Source: Trissonchulus latispiculum
Lineage: Eukaryota; Nematoda; Enoplea; Enoplida; Ironidae
Direction: 5' to 3'
NCBI GenBank assembly: GCA_030248195.1
Contig: JASAND010026401.1
Span: forward strand, 1-64,000
DNA: 64,000 bases
In this document: positions 53,101 to 64,000 of the stretch, piece by piece
Numbering within the stretch: position 1 is the first letter of the stretch
How the letters are laid out: each line of letters begins with the position of its first letter
Made by a program: the position numbers and the translations under genes
Notes under the pieces: model-generated
What the model was told of the DNA's origin: nothing
Seen by the model: only the letters and a program-made list of their open reading frames with translations
The model's database searches: none

Positions 53101-54091
53101 ATATGTTTCGAGTGCCTCAAACCGTAAAGCCCAAAATCAGAAGGCTTAAGAGTACTTGTAGTAAAACAATCCCACTTTAAACAACCGAATGTAATTAATT
53201 TAATCCAGTTTTCATTATGTCCTAGAAGCAATTATTTGCCTATTATAGCTGCTTCATGGACAACGCTGATTTATACCGTTAAATAATCCTAGTGCGATTA
53301 CATCAATGACATAATTATGAGTAAAGGCACAAAGTATATGCGATCCAAAACACGTTATTCCGCTGATAATCATCGTCTGTCTGTAACCAACCCTGTGAAG
53401 GATCAATGTTGCCAACATATCTAGAACGTGAAACATTACAAGCTTCAATTTCATTTTTCTTTTCCCTTTTTCCTTTCTCGTTTTCAAAATGAATTTGTGT
53501 GAGACGTGGCGCCGATGACGACGAATTATGCACCCTAAGGAAAGGATGGTATGTGGAAAATATAAACCATGACGGTTTATGAACCCTTGAATTTTAGTTA
53601 AGTGTCAGTGAACGATATTATTGACGATAACAAGGGGTGTTACAACGCCGTCCCAAAGTGGTTCAAACTTAGATCAAACACGCTAAACTAAAATCAACAG
53701 CGTTAAGCGAAAGTTAAACGAGTTAAATTCAATTAGTAAAGAGTGAAGCAAAGCTTGATGGCTAAATGAGTTAAGGTGGCGATTCCTATTAGCCGTTGAC
53801 TGACGGCACAAATAAAAGCAAAATTTGATGAAACCTTTAACAAATTATACGAAATCGTACTTGATGGCCTACTGACTCTGTATCAAGTACCGTATGCTTA
53901 CTCATTTGAAGCAACGCCTGAGCAATGCAACATAAAATAGCAGCCTCCGAATAGGTAATGCCATGCTGCTCAATCAGCGGTTCGACAAAAACATGCATGC
54001 TCATCACATAGCTGGTTGGAATTCCCAAGCTGATAGAGCAAATAAACACGATAAACCAACGGTTTAAGTACAGAGATGGGTCACCAGTCAT
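50191..54091 (-). CDS. SLC16/monocarboxylate transporter-like MFS protein 2, 7 exons
   Basis: Exons on the minus strand: 54091-53902, 53420-53277, 52847-52737, 52170-51985, 51599-51237, 50855-50646, 50366-50191 (TAA). They sum to 1380 nt, or 459 residues. Exons 1, 2, 3 and 6 have exactly the lengths of the paralogue (190, 144, 111, 210); exon 4 is 18 nt and exon 5 is 3 nt longer, falling in the loop between TM6 and TM7. All introns are phase 1. Exon 1 differs from the paralogue at 12 of 63 residues. Motifs: LHRVGYRQTM, CRLFDEENRHRAYSVAFTSI, LRFSLLAISPIFLN, VVIADLY, GYLRDVTDSFSIPLTAAG. A TTTAG site lies 4 bases before the ATG. Likely a plasma-membrane or organelle solute carrier; substrate unknown. 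Confidence 0.92.
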
Positions 54092-54692
54092 TAATCTAAA
54101 TTACATGAACACGACTAAAGGATAAACTGCTACTGTTGTAATTGAAAAAACCCAGAAAGTAGGTAAGGAAAAAATTTTACAGTAATGAACAATTGATAAT
54201 ATGTTTAGACTTTAGAGCTTATCCATAGAATTTATGTGCCGAGGTTCTTCTTCTGATGTGCATCTTTGCTGTCTATTTATGTACACTAGAAGCCTACACC
54301 GAATCCGGTTATAAAACTTGGCATATATTCCACTAAGAAATTTTTCGATCCGTGGTCGGGCAGGCCTGACATCTCGGTATGTGATCGGTTTCCAGGACCG
54401 TAATCCGCAGCGGAGCCAAAACCAAAACAGACCGAATGACCCAAGCGGCCCGTTCCGAACCACGGTCCAAGGGATTCAATTTACCTTATCATTAAGCTAA
54501 CTTAGTTTGTTCTTTTTAAATATTCGAAAGGGATGTGAAATATTTAATGTTGAAGCGATTTAATGATAAAGCCTGTTTATTGGTCTGGTGCACTCACTCA
54601 ATCTAGGAAAGTAATAGTAGGAACATTCGAGCCGTAATCCCCATCCCAAATTTTCCCTCCCACGGCCTCTCGCCCTTGAACAGATGATACCT
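54092..54692. other. intergenic, nothing firmly recognised
   Basis: Upstream of the second transporter gene; would hold its promoter. A stretch at 54340-54470 is more GC-rich than its surroundings but shows no coding signature I recognise. Confidence 0.35.
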
Positions 54693-55717
54693 AAACTATA
54701 GTACGACCAAAAAATGTGTGTACAAACTTTGACCGTTTATAGCAGATTAACCTATGGAGTAAACCCGAACGATGTATATATTTTTAGAATCCTCAGGAAC
54801 CAGAGATTTCGAAAATTCGGAGTTTCATTCACGGAAAATCTAAAATTTTTAGTTTTTCGCCCAATTTTGATCGCAATCAAAATTTTGTTTTTACGATCGA
54901 ATAGAGCTGGTCCCGCTGCATATTTCTGCTCTTTGAAATTTTTCACGAAAATGTACCTAATTTCCGGAATTCCGGGTTTTCAAAATCTCCGGATTTTAAA
55001 AAGATTCTCCAATATCCACAAGATGGGTATCATTCGAAAGCTCTTATCGAGCTGAACAACTTTTGTAATAGAACCAACTCGCAGAAATAAGCCCGGTTCT
55101 CGGAATTCGCTAATACCTTCCAAGCTAGACTGAAATCCGGAATTCGTGAATTTCGGGAATTGCGTGCATTTTCAGACATTGGTTCTATTGCAAGATTTGT
55201 TCAGCTCATCAAGAGCTTTCGAATCATACCCATATTGTGGGGTATTGGAGAAAATTTTCAAAATCCGGAAAATCCTGTTTTCTCGAATTCTGGGAATTCT
55301 GTGCATTTTCAAGACTTCATTCTATTACAAACGTTGTTCAGCTCGATAAGAGCTTTGGAATGATACCCATCTTGTGGGTATTAAAGAAAATTTTTAAAAT
55401 CCGGAAATTTCGAAAACCCGAAATTCCGGAAATTGGGTGCATTTTCGTGAAAGATTTCTAAGAGCAAAAGCATGCAGTGGGGCCAGCTCTAGTCGATCGT
55501 CAAAACAATATTTTGATTGCGATAAAAATTGGGTAAAAAATTAAAAATTTTAGATTTTCCGTGAATGAAACCCGGAATTCCGGATTTTTCCAAATTTTCG
55601 AAATCGCTGGTTCCTGAGGATTCTAAAAATATATACATTGTTGGGGTTTACTCCAAAGGTTAGTCTGCTATAAACGGTCGAAATTTGTACACACATTTTT
55701 TGGTCGTACTTTAGTTT
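54693..55717. mobile_element. foldback element with internal tandem repeats, about 1.0 kb
   Basis: Left AGTACGACC..AAAATGTGTGTAC (from about 54693) and right GTACACACATTTTTTGGTCG (to about 55717) are inverted copies; arms of 230 bases or more match with scattered differences (for example CCTCAGGAACCAG with CTGGTTCCTGAGG). The middle carries about 140-base units with GTTCAGCTC.T.AAGAGCTTT and GATACCCAT.TTGTGGG. A related unit lies at about 61130-61185. Non-coding. Confidence 0.8.
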
Positions 55718-56439
55718 TTGCGTTGTACGACGTCACTACCTGTTCCCTTCTCCTTCCTTTCCTTACCATCCCTCAGAGTTCTTCTACTGGGGTTTCGGAC
55801 CCAGCGTCGGACCATAACCAGACTCCTACCTACCTAACCTAACATTAAGCTACGTACCTACCTAACCTAATCTATGTGCACTACTAAGTTCGGTCCCGCA
55901 CAAACTTTTTAGTAATTTTTATTTTCTTTTTTATTAAATTTTGAAACGGCACTATTTATTTGCAAGATTTTGGTAATGAGCGAGTATGTCGGAAGCTGGG
56001 TTGTCGTCACATATTTCGTGACTTTTGTATTATAGCTTGGAATTGAAGAAATTACACTAGCCCTGTTTGCCGTTCTGAGGTGTATGGAGCAAAACCCGAC
56101 TGTTCCTGCAAATTCAATAATACTGCAGGACCAGTCCGAGCGCTCCGATACCGCTTACATCTGTTGCTATAATAATTGGCTTTCTTCGAATCATAACATC
56201 GTAGGCATGGCCGGTGCATCCGACGGTTCCAAGAGTACATGATTGTGGATTGTTGTGAATCAGAATTATTGCATCTGCATTTGGCAGAAGTCCATGTTGA
56301 AGGCAACACTGTACTGCAGAAAGTTCAGAGTTACACGCCTGCATTTTGCAGAAACCCTTATTTTGTAAGGTGTGCACTTACTGAAGTAGATGCATTTTAC
56401 AGTAAGCCTTTATTTTGTAAGTGTGTACATACCAAAGTA

Positions 56440-56766
56440 CAGCCATGCTGTTATTTGAGGGGACAAAATTTTCTTTAAATTTTCTTTCATTTTCTTTTTC
56501 TTTTTCTTGGGAAAGAAGAAAATTTCAATAGGGCAAGCGAAGATTTGACAACTGTCAGTGTCAGTGATATAAGCAATATGTGCGAAGCCGAAAATATGAA
56601 CGCTAAGCATAGGTGAAAAGTGCAAGTGTTGCCAATAGTTTAGGCTTCGCACAGCGTGAAGCCATTAATCAAATTATGAAATTCAAGGAGCATTTTCTTT
56701 TTATTTATTTAAAGAAAATTTTCCATTTTCTTTCATTTTCTTTCCCCTCAAATAACAGCATGGCTG
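56440..56766. mobile_element. TA-flanked MITE (Tc1/mariner-type), 327 bp
   Basis: CAGCCATGCTGTTATTTGAG at the left and its complement at the right, with TA immediately outside both ends (56438-56439 and 56767-56768). The interior is rich in TTTTCTTTC. It splits a small array of repeats carrying GTAAGGTGTGCACATACC (about 56360, 56418 and 56795). Confidence 0.85.
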
Positions 56767-56795
56767 TAGATGCATTTTGGAAAAATAAAAAATCT

Positions 56796-58958
56796 GTAAG
56801 GTGTGCACATACCGAATAATCACCACTACAACTTTCCGAATTTTGGGAGTTTGGAAAGAGCTTTAGGACCGTTTTAAAGCGTATAGTCAGGACATTCACA
56901 TGAGCCTACGAAACCAAAAAATTAGCAAAAATTGGCAAAAGGTTTCGTTACATGACGCCTAAATGTAGACCTAAACCGTGGAACGTCGATTTTTCAAAAG
57001 AGTAGAGTCGGTCAAATGTTCTTTTTGTGCCATGATAAGAAGGACAGGATATAGTACGACAGACGTTTTTTTTGGATTTGGCTAAGCAGGTCTAATTGAC
57101 AGTCGAGAAAATCAGCCAAATGCACAGGAACACAAAATTTCGCGAATTCGCTGCTGCTAGAAAGGATTTAGCCCAATCCAAGAAACACGTCCCTCCGCAG
57201 AAGAGCGAATTTCCACTCTGCCAAAAAATCTCCAGAATCCGTAGAGTAGTTTTTGTTGTCTAGCAATATTGTCTGCTATTAGGCATGGATAAAATGTGCA
57301 ATTAGACTGTGTATCGATTGAGCATAAATGGACTATGATTGTCCGTAACATTTAGAAGTAATTTTGATGAAACTGATTTGTTCGAAAATGGCCATTTTTG
57401 ACCCTCAAAATAGTTTTTGATTTTCAATCCTAGAGAAAGTTCAAAGGTTGTAACAACCAAAATGTTCATTTCGGTGTCCCATTTGTAACCACAGGGACCT
57501 ATGCGATGTCTCGAGTTCCGGCTGAAAGCATAATGGCACAATCCAAAACTGTTTCATCTTTTAAGGCCGGTTCACAGGCTGTCGCTTGTCGTGTGTCGCT
57601 TGTCGCAAGTCGTATGACGGATGTCGCCTAGGATTTGTAGTATGCCGTGTGTCGCTTGTCGCAGCGACTGATGTATTAACAGGCTGATGTCGTGTCGCAG
57701 GATATTTCAGTGCAAGTGCAACCCTAGCTAGAGCCAAGATTTTATAGGCTAGAGGCACGCGACACGCGACAAAGTTAAAACATGTTCAACTCCTTACGAC
57801 ACGCGATAATTTGTCGCGAAAATTACGGGACTGTCCCAGAATGTTAAGGCCGGTTCACAGGCTCAGTCGTATGTCGCGTGTCGCGTGTCGCAGAGTCGTA
57901 TGTCGCGTGTCGCTTGTCGCGACAGTGTTCACAGGTTCATAGCTTGTGGCGACAAAAGTGTCGTGCGACAAATTATCGCGTGTCGTAAGGAGTTGAACAT
58001 GTTTTAACTTTTGTCGCGTGTCGAGTGCCTCTAGCCTATAAAATTTTGGCTCTAGCTAGGGTTGCACTGAAATATCCTGCGACACGACATCAGACTGTGA
58101 ACACATCAGTCGCTGCGACAAGCGACACACGACATACTACAAATCCTAGGCGACATGCGACATACGACTTGCGACAAGCGACACGCGACAAGCGACAGCC
58201 TGTGAACCGGCCTTAAAAGATGAAACAGTTTTGGATTGTGCCATTATGCTTCAGCCGGAGCTCCGAGACATCATAGGTTCCTGTGGTTAGAAATTGGACA
58301 CCAAAATGAACACTTTTGTTGTTACAACCTTTGAACTATCTCCAGGATTAAAAATCAAAAACGATTTTGAGGGTCAAAAATGGCCATTTTCGAAGAAATT
58401 AGTTTCATCAAAATTACTTCTAAATGTTACGGACAATCATAGTCCATTTATGCTCAATCGATACACAGTCTAATTGCACATTTTATCCATGCCTAATAGC
58501 AGACAATATTGCTAGACAACAAAAACTACTCTACGGATTCTGGAGATTTTTTGGCAGAGTGGAAATTCGCTCTTCTGCGGAGGGACGTGTTTCTTGGATT
58601 GGGCTAAATCCTTTCTAGCAGCAGCGAAATTGTGCATTTGGCCAATTTTTTCGACTGTTAAAGACCTGCTTAGCCAAATCCAAAAAAACGTCTTTCGGAC
58701 TATATGTCCTGTCCTTCATATTATGGCACAAACAAAACTTTTGACCGACTCTACTCTTTTGAAAAATCGACGTGCCACGGTGTGGGTCTATATTTAGCCG
58801 TTATGTAACGAAACTTTTTGACAATTTTTGCTAATTTTTTGTTTTCGTAGGCTCATGTGAATGTTCTGACTATACGCTTTAAAACGGTATATAAAGCTCT
58901 TTCCAACTCCCAAAATTCAGTAAAGTTGTAGTGGAGATTATTGGGTATGTGCACACAC
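56796..58958. mobile_element. 2.16-kb foldback palindrome with a TTAA-flanked element at its centre
   Basis: GTGTGCACATACC at the left end is mirrored by GGTATGTGCACAC at the right; the arms of about 1 kb match inward to about 57818 and 57966, leaving a spacer near 150 bases. The central part 57565-58212 has its own inverted ends GGCCGGTTCACAGGCTGTCG, each abutting TTAA (57561-57564 and 58213-58216). A third TTAAGGCCGGTTCACAGG start lies at 57844. The centre is packed with GTCGCTTGTCGC/GTCGCGTGTCGC repeats. TTAA sites suggest a piggyBac- or Kolobok-like mover; this is inference. No transposase is encoded. Confidence 0.85.
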
Positions 58959-59728
58959 AGGTTAGTTAGTAAGTTTAGCAATTTATGTAGAGGATTAAAG
59001 CCGTATATATGATTCCAAAATGCCCGAAAGGAAACCAGCATCTCAAAGAGGTTTCGTAGACAGAACAGCCCAAATATTGGATAAATCACTTGAATAAAAT
59101 TCCTAAACATCAGTACTTTAGGTGAACTGTCATGTTTGACTACCTTCAATTGTGAAAAGTTTCGTAGATGCCTGTCAGTTTGGCCCAAGTGACACTTTTG
59201 ATGGTAATTTTGGCAATAGTGCTGGCAGTAATCAAATTGTGGCAAACAATTTGTCAAAAGATCGCAACTTAATACGTTGCGTACGTAAATAAAACTTAGT
59301 AAGAGGTGACATGCTGCTTTTATGCAAAATTTTTATGCATATTGTCGTGCTCAGTGGCGGAACCCCCACCCCCTTTAGAGGGTCCCCCCACCCCCTTCTC
59401 ACTTATGCTAGTGTGTGGTTTATATCTTATCTTATTGGACAACATATATTTTAAAAAATCTAAATCTTAAAACTTAATCCTGCTATTTAGCAACTCAAAA
59501 TGTTAGAAAATGTTCCAGACAGCACTTCAAGCAGTCTTGCTATATCTGATGAGAATATATCAAAAACATCTGTAGCAGCCCAGACATATGAACAAGTCGG
59601 TTAGCTCTAAGCTTCTAGTAATCTACAAAATCAATACACACTAGCTAGCTATCCAGCTCTTAAAAGACTATGCCTTAGCTCCTATAGAAACAAAAAAAGA
59701 GCCGAAACTCAGAAAACAACTTAAGAAC

Positions 59729-60070
59729 TTAAGAACGGGTCGGATTACGTAATACTTCGTCCAGAATTTGTTGACATTCTCCATAAGAAAGCGCTAAATG
59801 GTGTTTTAGCCAGTTAAATCTGGCTTTGAGCCTTTTTAAGCAACGCGAACAGCAGGTTTGCCGGCAAGTTGCGAAAACTGGGCGAGTTGTGTTTACTTGC
59901 GTCTGCTCTGCCCTCTTGAAAAGACGAATTATCTCAAAATAGTTTCCGTCAAAACAGGGCTGAAAAAATTCTGTGGCGAATATTTTTCCTCGCAGCCCAA
60001 AATTTGCTTTAAGGATTCGTGAAATCTCTAATTTAGCTAGAAAATACGAGTTTCCAGTAGATTCCAGCAC
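59729..60070 (-). CDS. unassigned reading frame, 113 codons (doubtful)
   Basis: An open frame with mixed composition, including RGKIFATEFFQPCFDGNYFE. No family was recognised, and splice context was not resolved. It could be an exon, a decayed transposon frame or chance. Confidence 0.15.
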   Translation of the reverse strand: MLESTGNSYFLAKLEISRILKANFGLRGKIFATEFFQPCFDGNYFEIIRLFKRAEQTQVNTTRPVFATCRQTCCSRCLKRLKARFNWLKHHLALSYGECQQILDEVLRNPTRS

Positions 60071-60651
60071 AATTTTGTCAAATATTTACGTATGGTTAAG
60101 TTTTTTCTGTCGTCGTTTCAGTTGGCCACAGGTAGGGCTGTGCCGTTAAGGATTTCGCCGGTTCGGGCCCGTGCCTATCTGACGGCCCGGGCCCGCCGCC
60201 CGCTTCATGGCCCGGCTCGGGCCCAGAGTCCGTTTTACGGTTTCACGGTTCCCGGTCCGGGTTCGGGCCCGCTACACGGCCTGAACCCGCCGACCCGGGC
60301 CAGTAGGGGCCGAACTGTGGCGCTCGCTAACCGGGTATATAAGTATTGAAATTTCTCTACTTTGAGCGGCAAGGTTTTTCCAAAACCGCAAAAATAGTCA
60401 TGCATAGAGGCTAATCTACGCACTGTCAGAATCCTATCTTACCTATGCAAGTCACAGCAACTACCAAGAATTAAGAAACGCAAACAGGTGAATTATATGA
60501 AACAAATAAACAACCGGGAAGGAACAAACTTCGCAAATCATCCCGTCTCAGAACAACGGTCGCTGAAATCAGGATGCTTTGAAACTGGCATGACTACAAG
60601 ACAACTGTAGTAAGCATTGAGGGCATTCTGCAGATTTTGCTCATGTTATAT

Positions 60652-62534
60652 CAAGAGTACATCATATAAGAGTATGAAACTCTTACACTAGCATGTAGAA
60701 ATCATGCTAGGTATGCTCGGTTCATTAAGGGGGGGGGGTCGCTTTGGGTCAAAATCGATACACACGGATTTCGCTCATTTTCACACACAATATAGGTACA
60801 TATGTTCTCAAAAACAAGACAAAACATTAGAGTTCGAAATCAAACGGCGGCAGAGATATACAGCTATAAAGTTGGAAAACTTGAAAATTACAGTGATTTG
60901 CCCTCCAAGGTCATGTTGAGACAGAACGGCAGCGAAATTTGGGTCAACTAATATTGCAAATTAATTTTTTAGGTTGGCTAATATTTTAATGCTGAAACAA
61001 CTCCGGGATATCCAGCCAGTCGTTCACAGTACATTCTTCAATTGTGAACAGAGCCTTTTTCATCTACTTGTGCCCTGAAAGTTTAACTTGCTGTAACTTT
61101 CAGATACTACATTTTTGACACATAGTTCTATTAGAAAAGTTGTTCAGCTCGTCAGTAGCTATCGAATGATACCCAAATTGTCTATATTTTGGGAATTTCA
61201 AAAATTGACTTTTATGACCTATAAGAGATCAAAGGAGCCGACATGACAGAAAAGTTCTACCTTGAAGCATTTGCCTTTACCATAATGTCCGGCAGGCATT
61301 GCGAGTTTTATGTCCCAATTTTGGTGACTTTCGAGTGGGTAACGAGTGAGAAATTATTAAAAGAACGTGAAAATTGAGAAAAATGATGATTTTTGGCAAA
61401 ATTAGCAGATTTTGTGGCAAGTTTTTTGAGAACACTACAAACGGTAGAAATTTGCAACTACTGTCATAAGAATTCTGTGTATGCGTAGAGTGCAACTATC
61501 TATAAGGGATTTCTGTAGCTTTTGCCAATCGTGCAGGAGAGGCGAAAATGTTTTGCTGGTCCTGTTTTTCGCGGTACAAAAAGCACCAATTTTCCGAAAT
61601 TTTGACTTTGAAAAATCGCCAAAAATTCGACACTCAACAGAATTGTTCCAGAAGGGTTATTTGCACTCTCTGGTATGTCCTTAATATGTACAACAAGGTT
61701 GCAGCGCTGTATCTTGCATACAGCGAAAAATTTTTCTGCCACAAACTTTTTAACCTAACTTTTTCATTTTCCTATGTTTAACACATGTCGAGGTCACCTT
61801 TGAAGGTCTCTACAGAACGATTGAAGCGATATTGCACAAAACACACCTGTCTTGTTTTGAGGACCCATTAGGACTACAAAATATGTGAAAATGATCAAAA
61901 TCGGAGATGGTCGAAAAATCGGCCAAAAAGCGACCCCCCCCCCCTTAACTCGGGACCCCAACGTAACTTCCGGGGGGTGTCCCACTTTGCACTAATTACA
62001 CGCTTTCGTATAAGCGTATGTCTGCTTGCTGATTGGCCCACTAGCCTAAGGCTTATTGTAGGTAATTTATTAGTTATTTTAATTAATTAATTAATTATAA
62101 CTTTAATGGGGTTAGTGCAATTAAAAAACTAATTCGACAACTTTGTAGCATTTTTTCAAATCTTTCCAATGACATAAAAATTGTTGCACAATACAAAAAT
62201 TCGCAAGAATGTAGTGTGCAACAATTTTTATATCATTGGAAAGAGCCGAAAAAATGCTACAAAGTTGTCGAATTAGTTTTTTAATCGCACTAACCTAATT
62301 AAAGTTATAATTAATTAATTAAAATGACTAATAAATTACCTACAGTAAGCCATGATAGGCTAGTGAGCCAATCAGCGAGCAGACACACGCTTATATGAAA
62401 GCGCGTAATTAGTGCAAAGTGGGACCCCCCCCCGGAAGTTACGGGGGGGTCCCGAGGTGATGAACCGAGCATATCTTGCATGATTTGTACATGCTAGTGT
62501 AAGAGTTTCATACTCTTATATTATGTACTCTTGG
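60652..62534. mobile_element. foldback element nested in the hAT-like element
   Basis: CAAGAGTAC..ATAAGAGTATGAAACTCTTA at the left is mirrored by TAAGAGTTTCATACTCTTAT and GTACTCTTGG at the right. The arms continue through a C/G homopolymer (about 60730 and 61935), GGGTCGCTTT, and the TCATTTTCACA block near 60777, matched inversely near 61888. The right arm is interrupted by the element at 61949-62456. Confidence 0.7.
61949..62456. mobile_element. 508-bp palindromic MITE nested in the right arm of the foldback
   Basis: CTCGGGACCCC..GTAACTTCCGG at the left and CCGGAAGTTAC..GGGTCCCGAG at the right; the arms of about 240 bases match almost throughout (AATTAATTAATTATAAC, AACTAATTCGACAACTTTG, TTGTTGCACA), meeting at about 62200. 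Non-coding. Confidence 0.85.
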
Positions 62535-62736
62535 TTATATACACAAGGCTGACTGCTGATGTCTCAACAGTGTGGGAAAAAGATTCAATGCTCAATTGAG
62601 CTTTGTGTTTAAGTCTCTAACTTTTGGACGCAATGTCAAGGAAATAAACACGAACATTGTGTTGAAACACTAAGTGCTCACATAGTCATTGTTTATTAAT
62701 ATGCATATATAACATACCTAAGTGTATGTGTATATG

Positions 62737-62761
62737 TACATGTGTGTGTGTGTGTGTGTGT
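62737..62761 (+). repeat. short (GT)n microsatellite
   Basis: A GT run inside the right part of the hAT-like element. Confidence 0.85.
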
Positions 62762-62942
62762 ATACACTACGCGCACATGAATCGTAATGAACATGGACAT
62801 GAACATGAACCGTTTGCCCAGCAGGCCCAGGAGGCCTTGAAGCGGGCCAGGCATTTCAGGTTAGACGGACCTGGTCCGGGCCGGGCCACAGTCTATAAAA
62901 TCGGGGCTCACTTGACGGCTCGGTTGCAGCCCTAGGTACAGG

Positions 62943-64000
62943 CTGCCCCAAAGTAGCCTCAGTTTCAGTTTCAGTGACTAAAACGTAGCATAATAGTTGA
63001 AAGCTACCACGTCAAGGATCATAAGAACACTGAAAACATTTTGCTTAGTTCTCTCGTACGTTCTGCAATTTCCGGCCCAGAAAACGTACTGAAAAAGACA
63101 GATGACGAAAGAAATAAAAGAAAACCAGCACCAACAAGTGAAACTTCTTTAGTAAATCATTATTGTAATACATTCTGAAAATATTGTTACAGACTTGTTG
63201 TCGTGACGGCGGCGACATTAGGGTTTAATATTGTTCAGGATTTGCATTTATTTTAAATTAACGCAGATTAATTGCTCTGAAGTAGTAAAATTATGGTTAC
63301 TAATCGTCGCAGTTTAAAAGCAAAACACAGCAGCTGATTTTGACAAAACGTCAACAATTATTAATGTGGTAAGGTAGTATTAAATCACAAATGAAACCGT
63401 TGTAATTAAACCTAGTCAGAATTAAGCCTTATATAGACAACATAATCACCAAACACAAGCCTTTTAACTAATATTGGTATATACCTCCTCAATACCCATT
63501 ACCCAGTACGGTTCGAGTAGCGAATTTGGCTTTCAGTTTTCGCAGGGTAATTCTAGAGGAACCAGTTTAAGGGGAGGGGACAAATAGCTTCAATATTTAG
63601 TTTGGTTGCATAATGGAGGATAATGAATTCAGAAAGTCAAATTTTGCTGGTGGTGCCGTGACAATCTCAGTTTCGTTCGTTCTTTCATTTATAAACTTTA
63701 GCTGGTAAGGAGGACCAAAGTATGTGCCCCCTATTTTGTTGGAAACCTGCATACAGGAGATTTCTGTGGTGCTCACCAGAATCTGGAACCCGTTTTTGAT
63801 TCAATTTTACGATAGCTTAGCATAGCTAATTTTGTACGATTGCTATGTAAACTTATGCTGAGCTAGCAAAATGCTGAATCAAAGAATTTTGGCGGCCTGC
63901 TTGTGCGTCACGCAAGGGTTAACGTTAGCTTTGTCATATGTCTCACACTTTTGTATTATTGAGTAAGTGTGTCTCGCACCCTCTGTAAGTTAGTTTATGT
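62943..64000. other. right-edge intergenic sequence, nothing recognised
   Basis: AT-rich without a clear reading frame, repeat or RNA gene. Confidence 0.4.

Larger units (their letters stand above)
60133..62934. mobile_element. hAT-like element with GC-rich subterminal repeats, 2.8 kb
   Basis: Left end TAGGGCTGTGCCG and right end with complement TAGGGCTGCAACCG. Flanking octamers GCCACAGG and GGTACAGG differ at two positions, a decayed 8-bp duplication. Subterminal GGCCCGGGCCCG-type repeats (60160-60310 and 62840-62935) resemble those of other hAT elements. The interior is filled by the foldback 60652-62534. No transposase frame. Confidence 0.65.

Noticed and set aside
57157..58618. Pairs of identical 60-65-codon proteins on opposite strands
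   Set aside because: Mirror-image translation of the palindrome arms, not genes.
58853..59257. 134-codon open frame on the minus strand
   Set aside because: It begins in the arm of the 2.16-kb palindrome and shows no family resemblance.
59350..59370. hAT left end (CAGTGGCGGAACC)
   Set aside because: Typical of some hAT termini, but no matching right end or 8-bp duplication was found in the window.

Overview
This is a eukaryotic, intron-rich and repeat-rich stretch, almost certainly from an invertebrate animal. The genes have short coding exons with GT..AG introns whose acceptors end in TTTTAG or TTTCAG. A seven-transmembrane receptor of the kind expanded in nematodes is present. The rest is SINEs, hAT and Tc1/mariner-type elements, foldback elements, microsatellites and tRNA-like sequences. 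A nematode with a large, transposon-rich genome fits best, but nothing here proves the phylum. No bacterial operons, CRISPR arrays or phage genes were seen.

Coding content, left to right. (1) At 181-1428 are the last three exons of a TXNDC12-like (ERp18/19) ER thioredoxin gene cut by the window edge. (2) At 4739-18722 is a complete eight-exon TXNDC12 orthologue: 171 residues, signal peptide, WCGAC active site and RDEL ER-retrieval tail. (3) Its last two exons recur unchanged at 25897-26262, because a tandem duplication created units at 18291-25830 and 25831-33498. (4) At 42538-44537 is a two-exon 7TM chemoreceptor-like gene on the + strand. (5) Converging on it from the - strand are two tandem SLC16/monocarboxylate-transporter-like MFS genes (44732-48510 and 50191-54091). 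Each has seven exons, matching intron positions and only phase-1 introns. I joined all these exons by eye; the reading frames close exactly at every junction.

Repeat content. 5978-7070 is a TA-flanked element. About 7.5-13.4 kb (inside TXNDC12 intron 1) is a non-coding element made largely of strong hairpins; a diverged relative lies in inverse orientation in each unit of the 7.5-kb duplication. 32778-35418 is a hAT-type element with a perfect 8-bp target duplication and a second element nested inside it. 37147-37984, 54693-55717, 56440-56766 and 56796-58958 are foldback or MITE-like elements. 60133-62934 is another hAT-like element holding two further nested foldbacks. tRNA-headed SINEs lie near 3.3, 16.7, 36.5 and 48.8-49.1 kb.

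The genes do not form an operon-like system. The thioredoxin genes are a local paralogue pair whose 3' end was duplicated; the receptor and transporters form a separate cluster. The most unusual material is the hairpin-array repeat family and the datable history of the duplication, including a transposon present in one copy and what looks like its excision footprint in the other.
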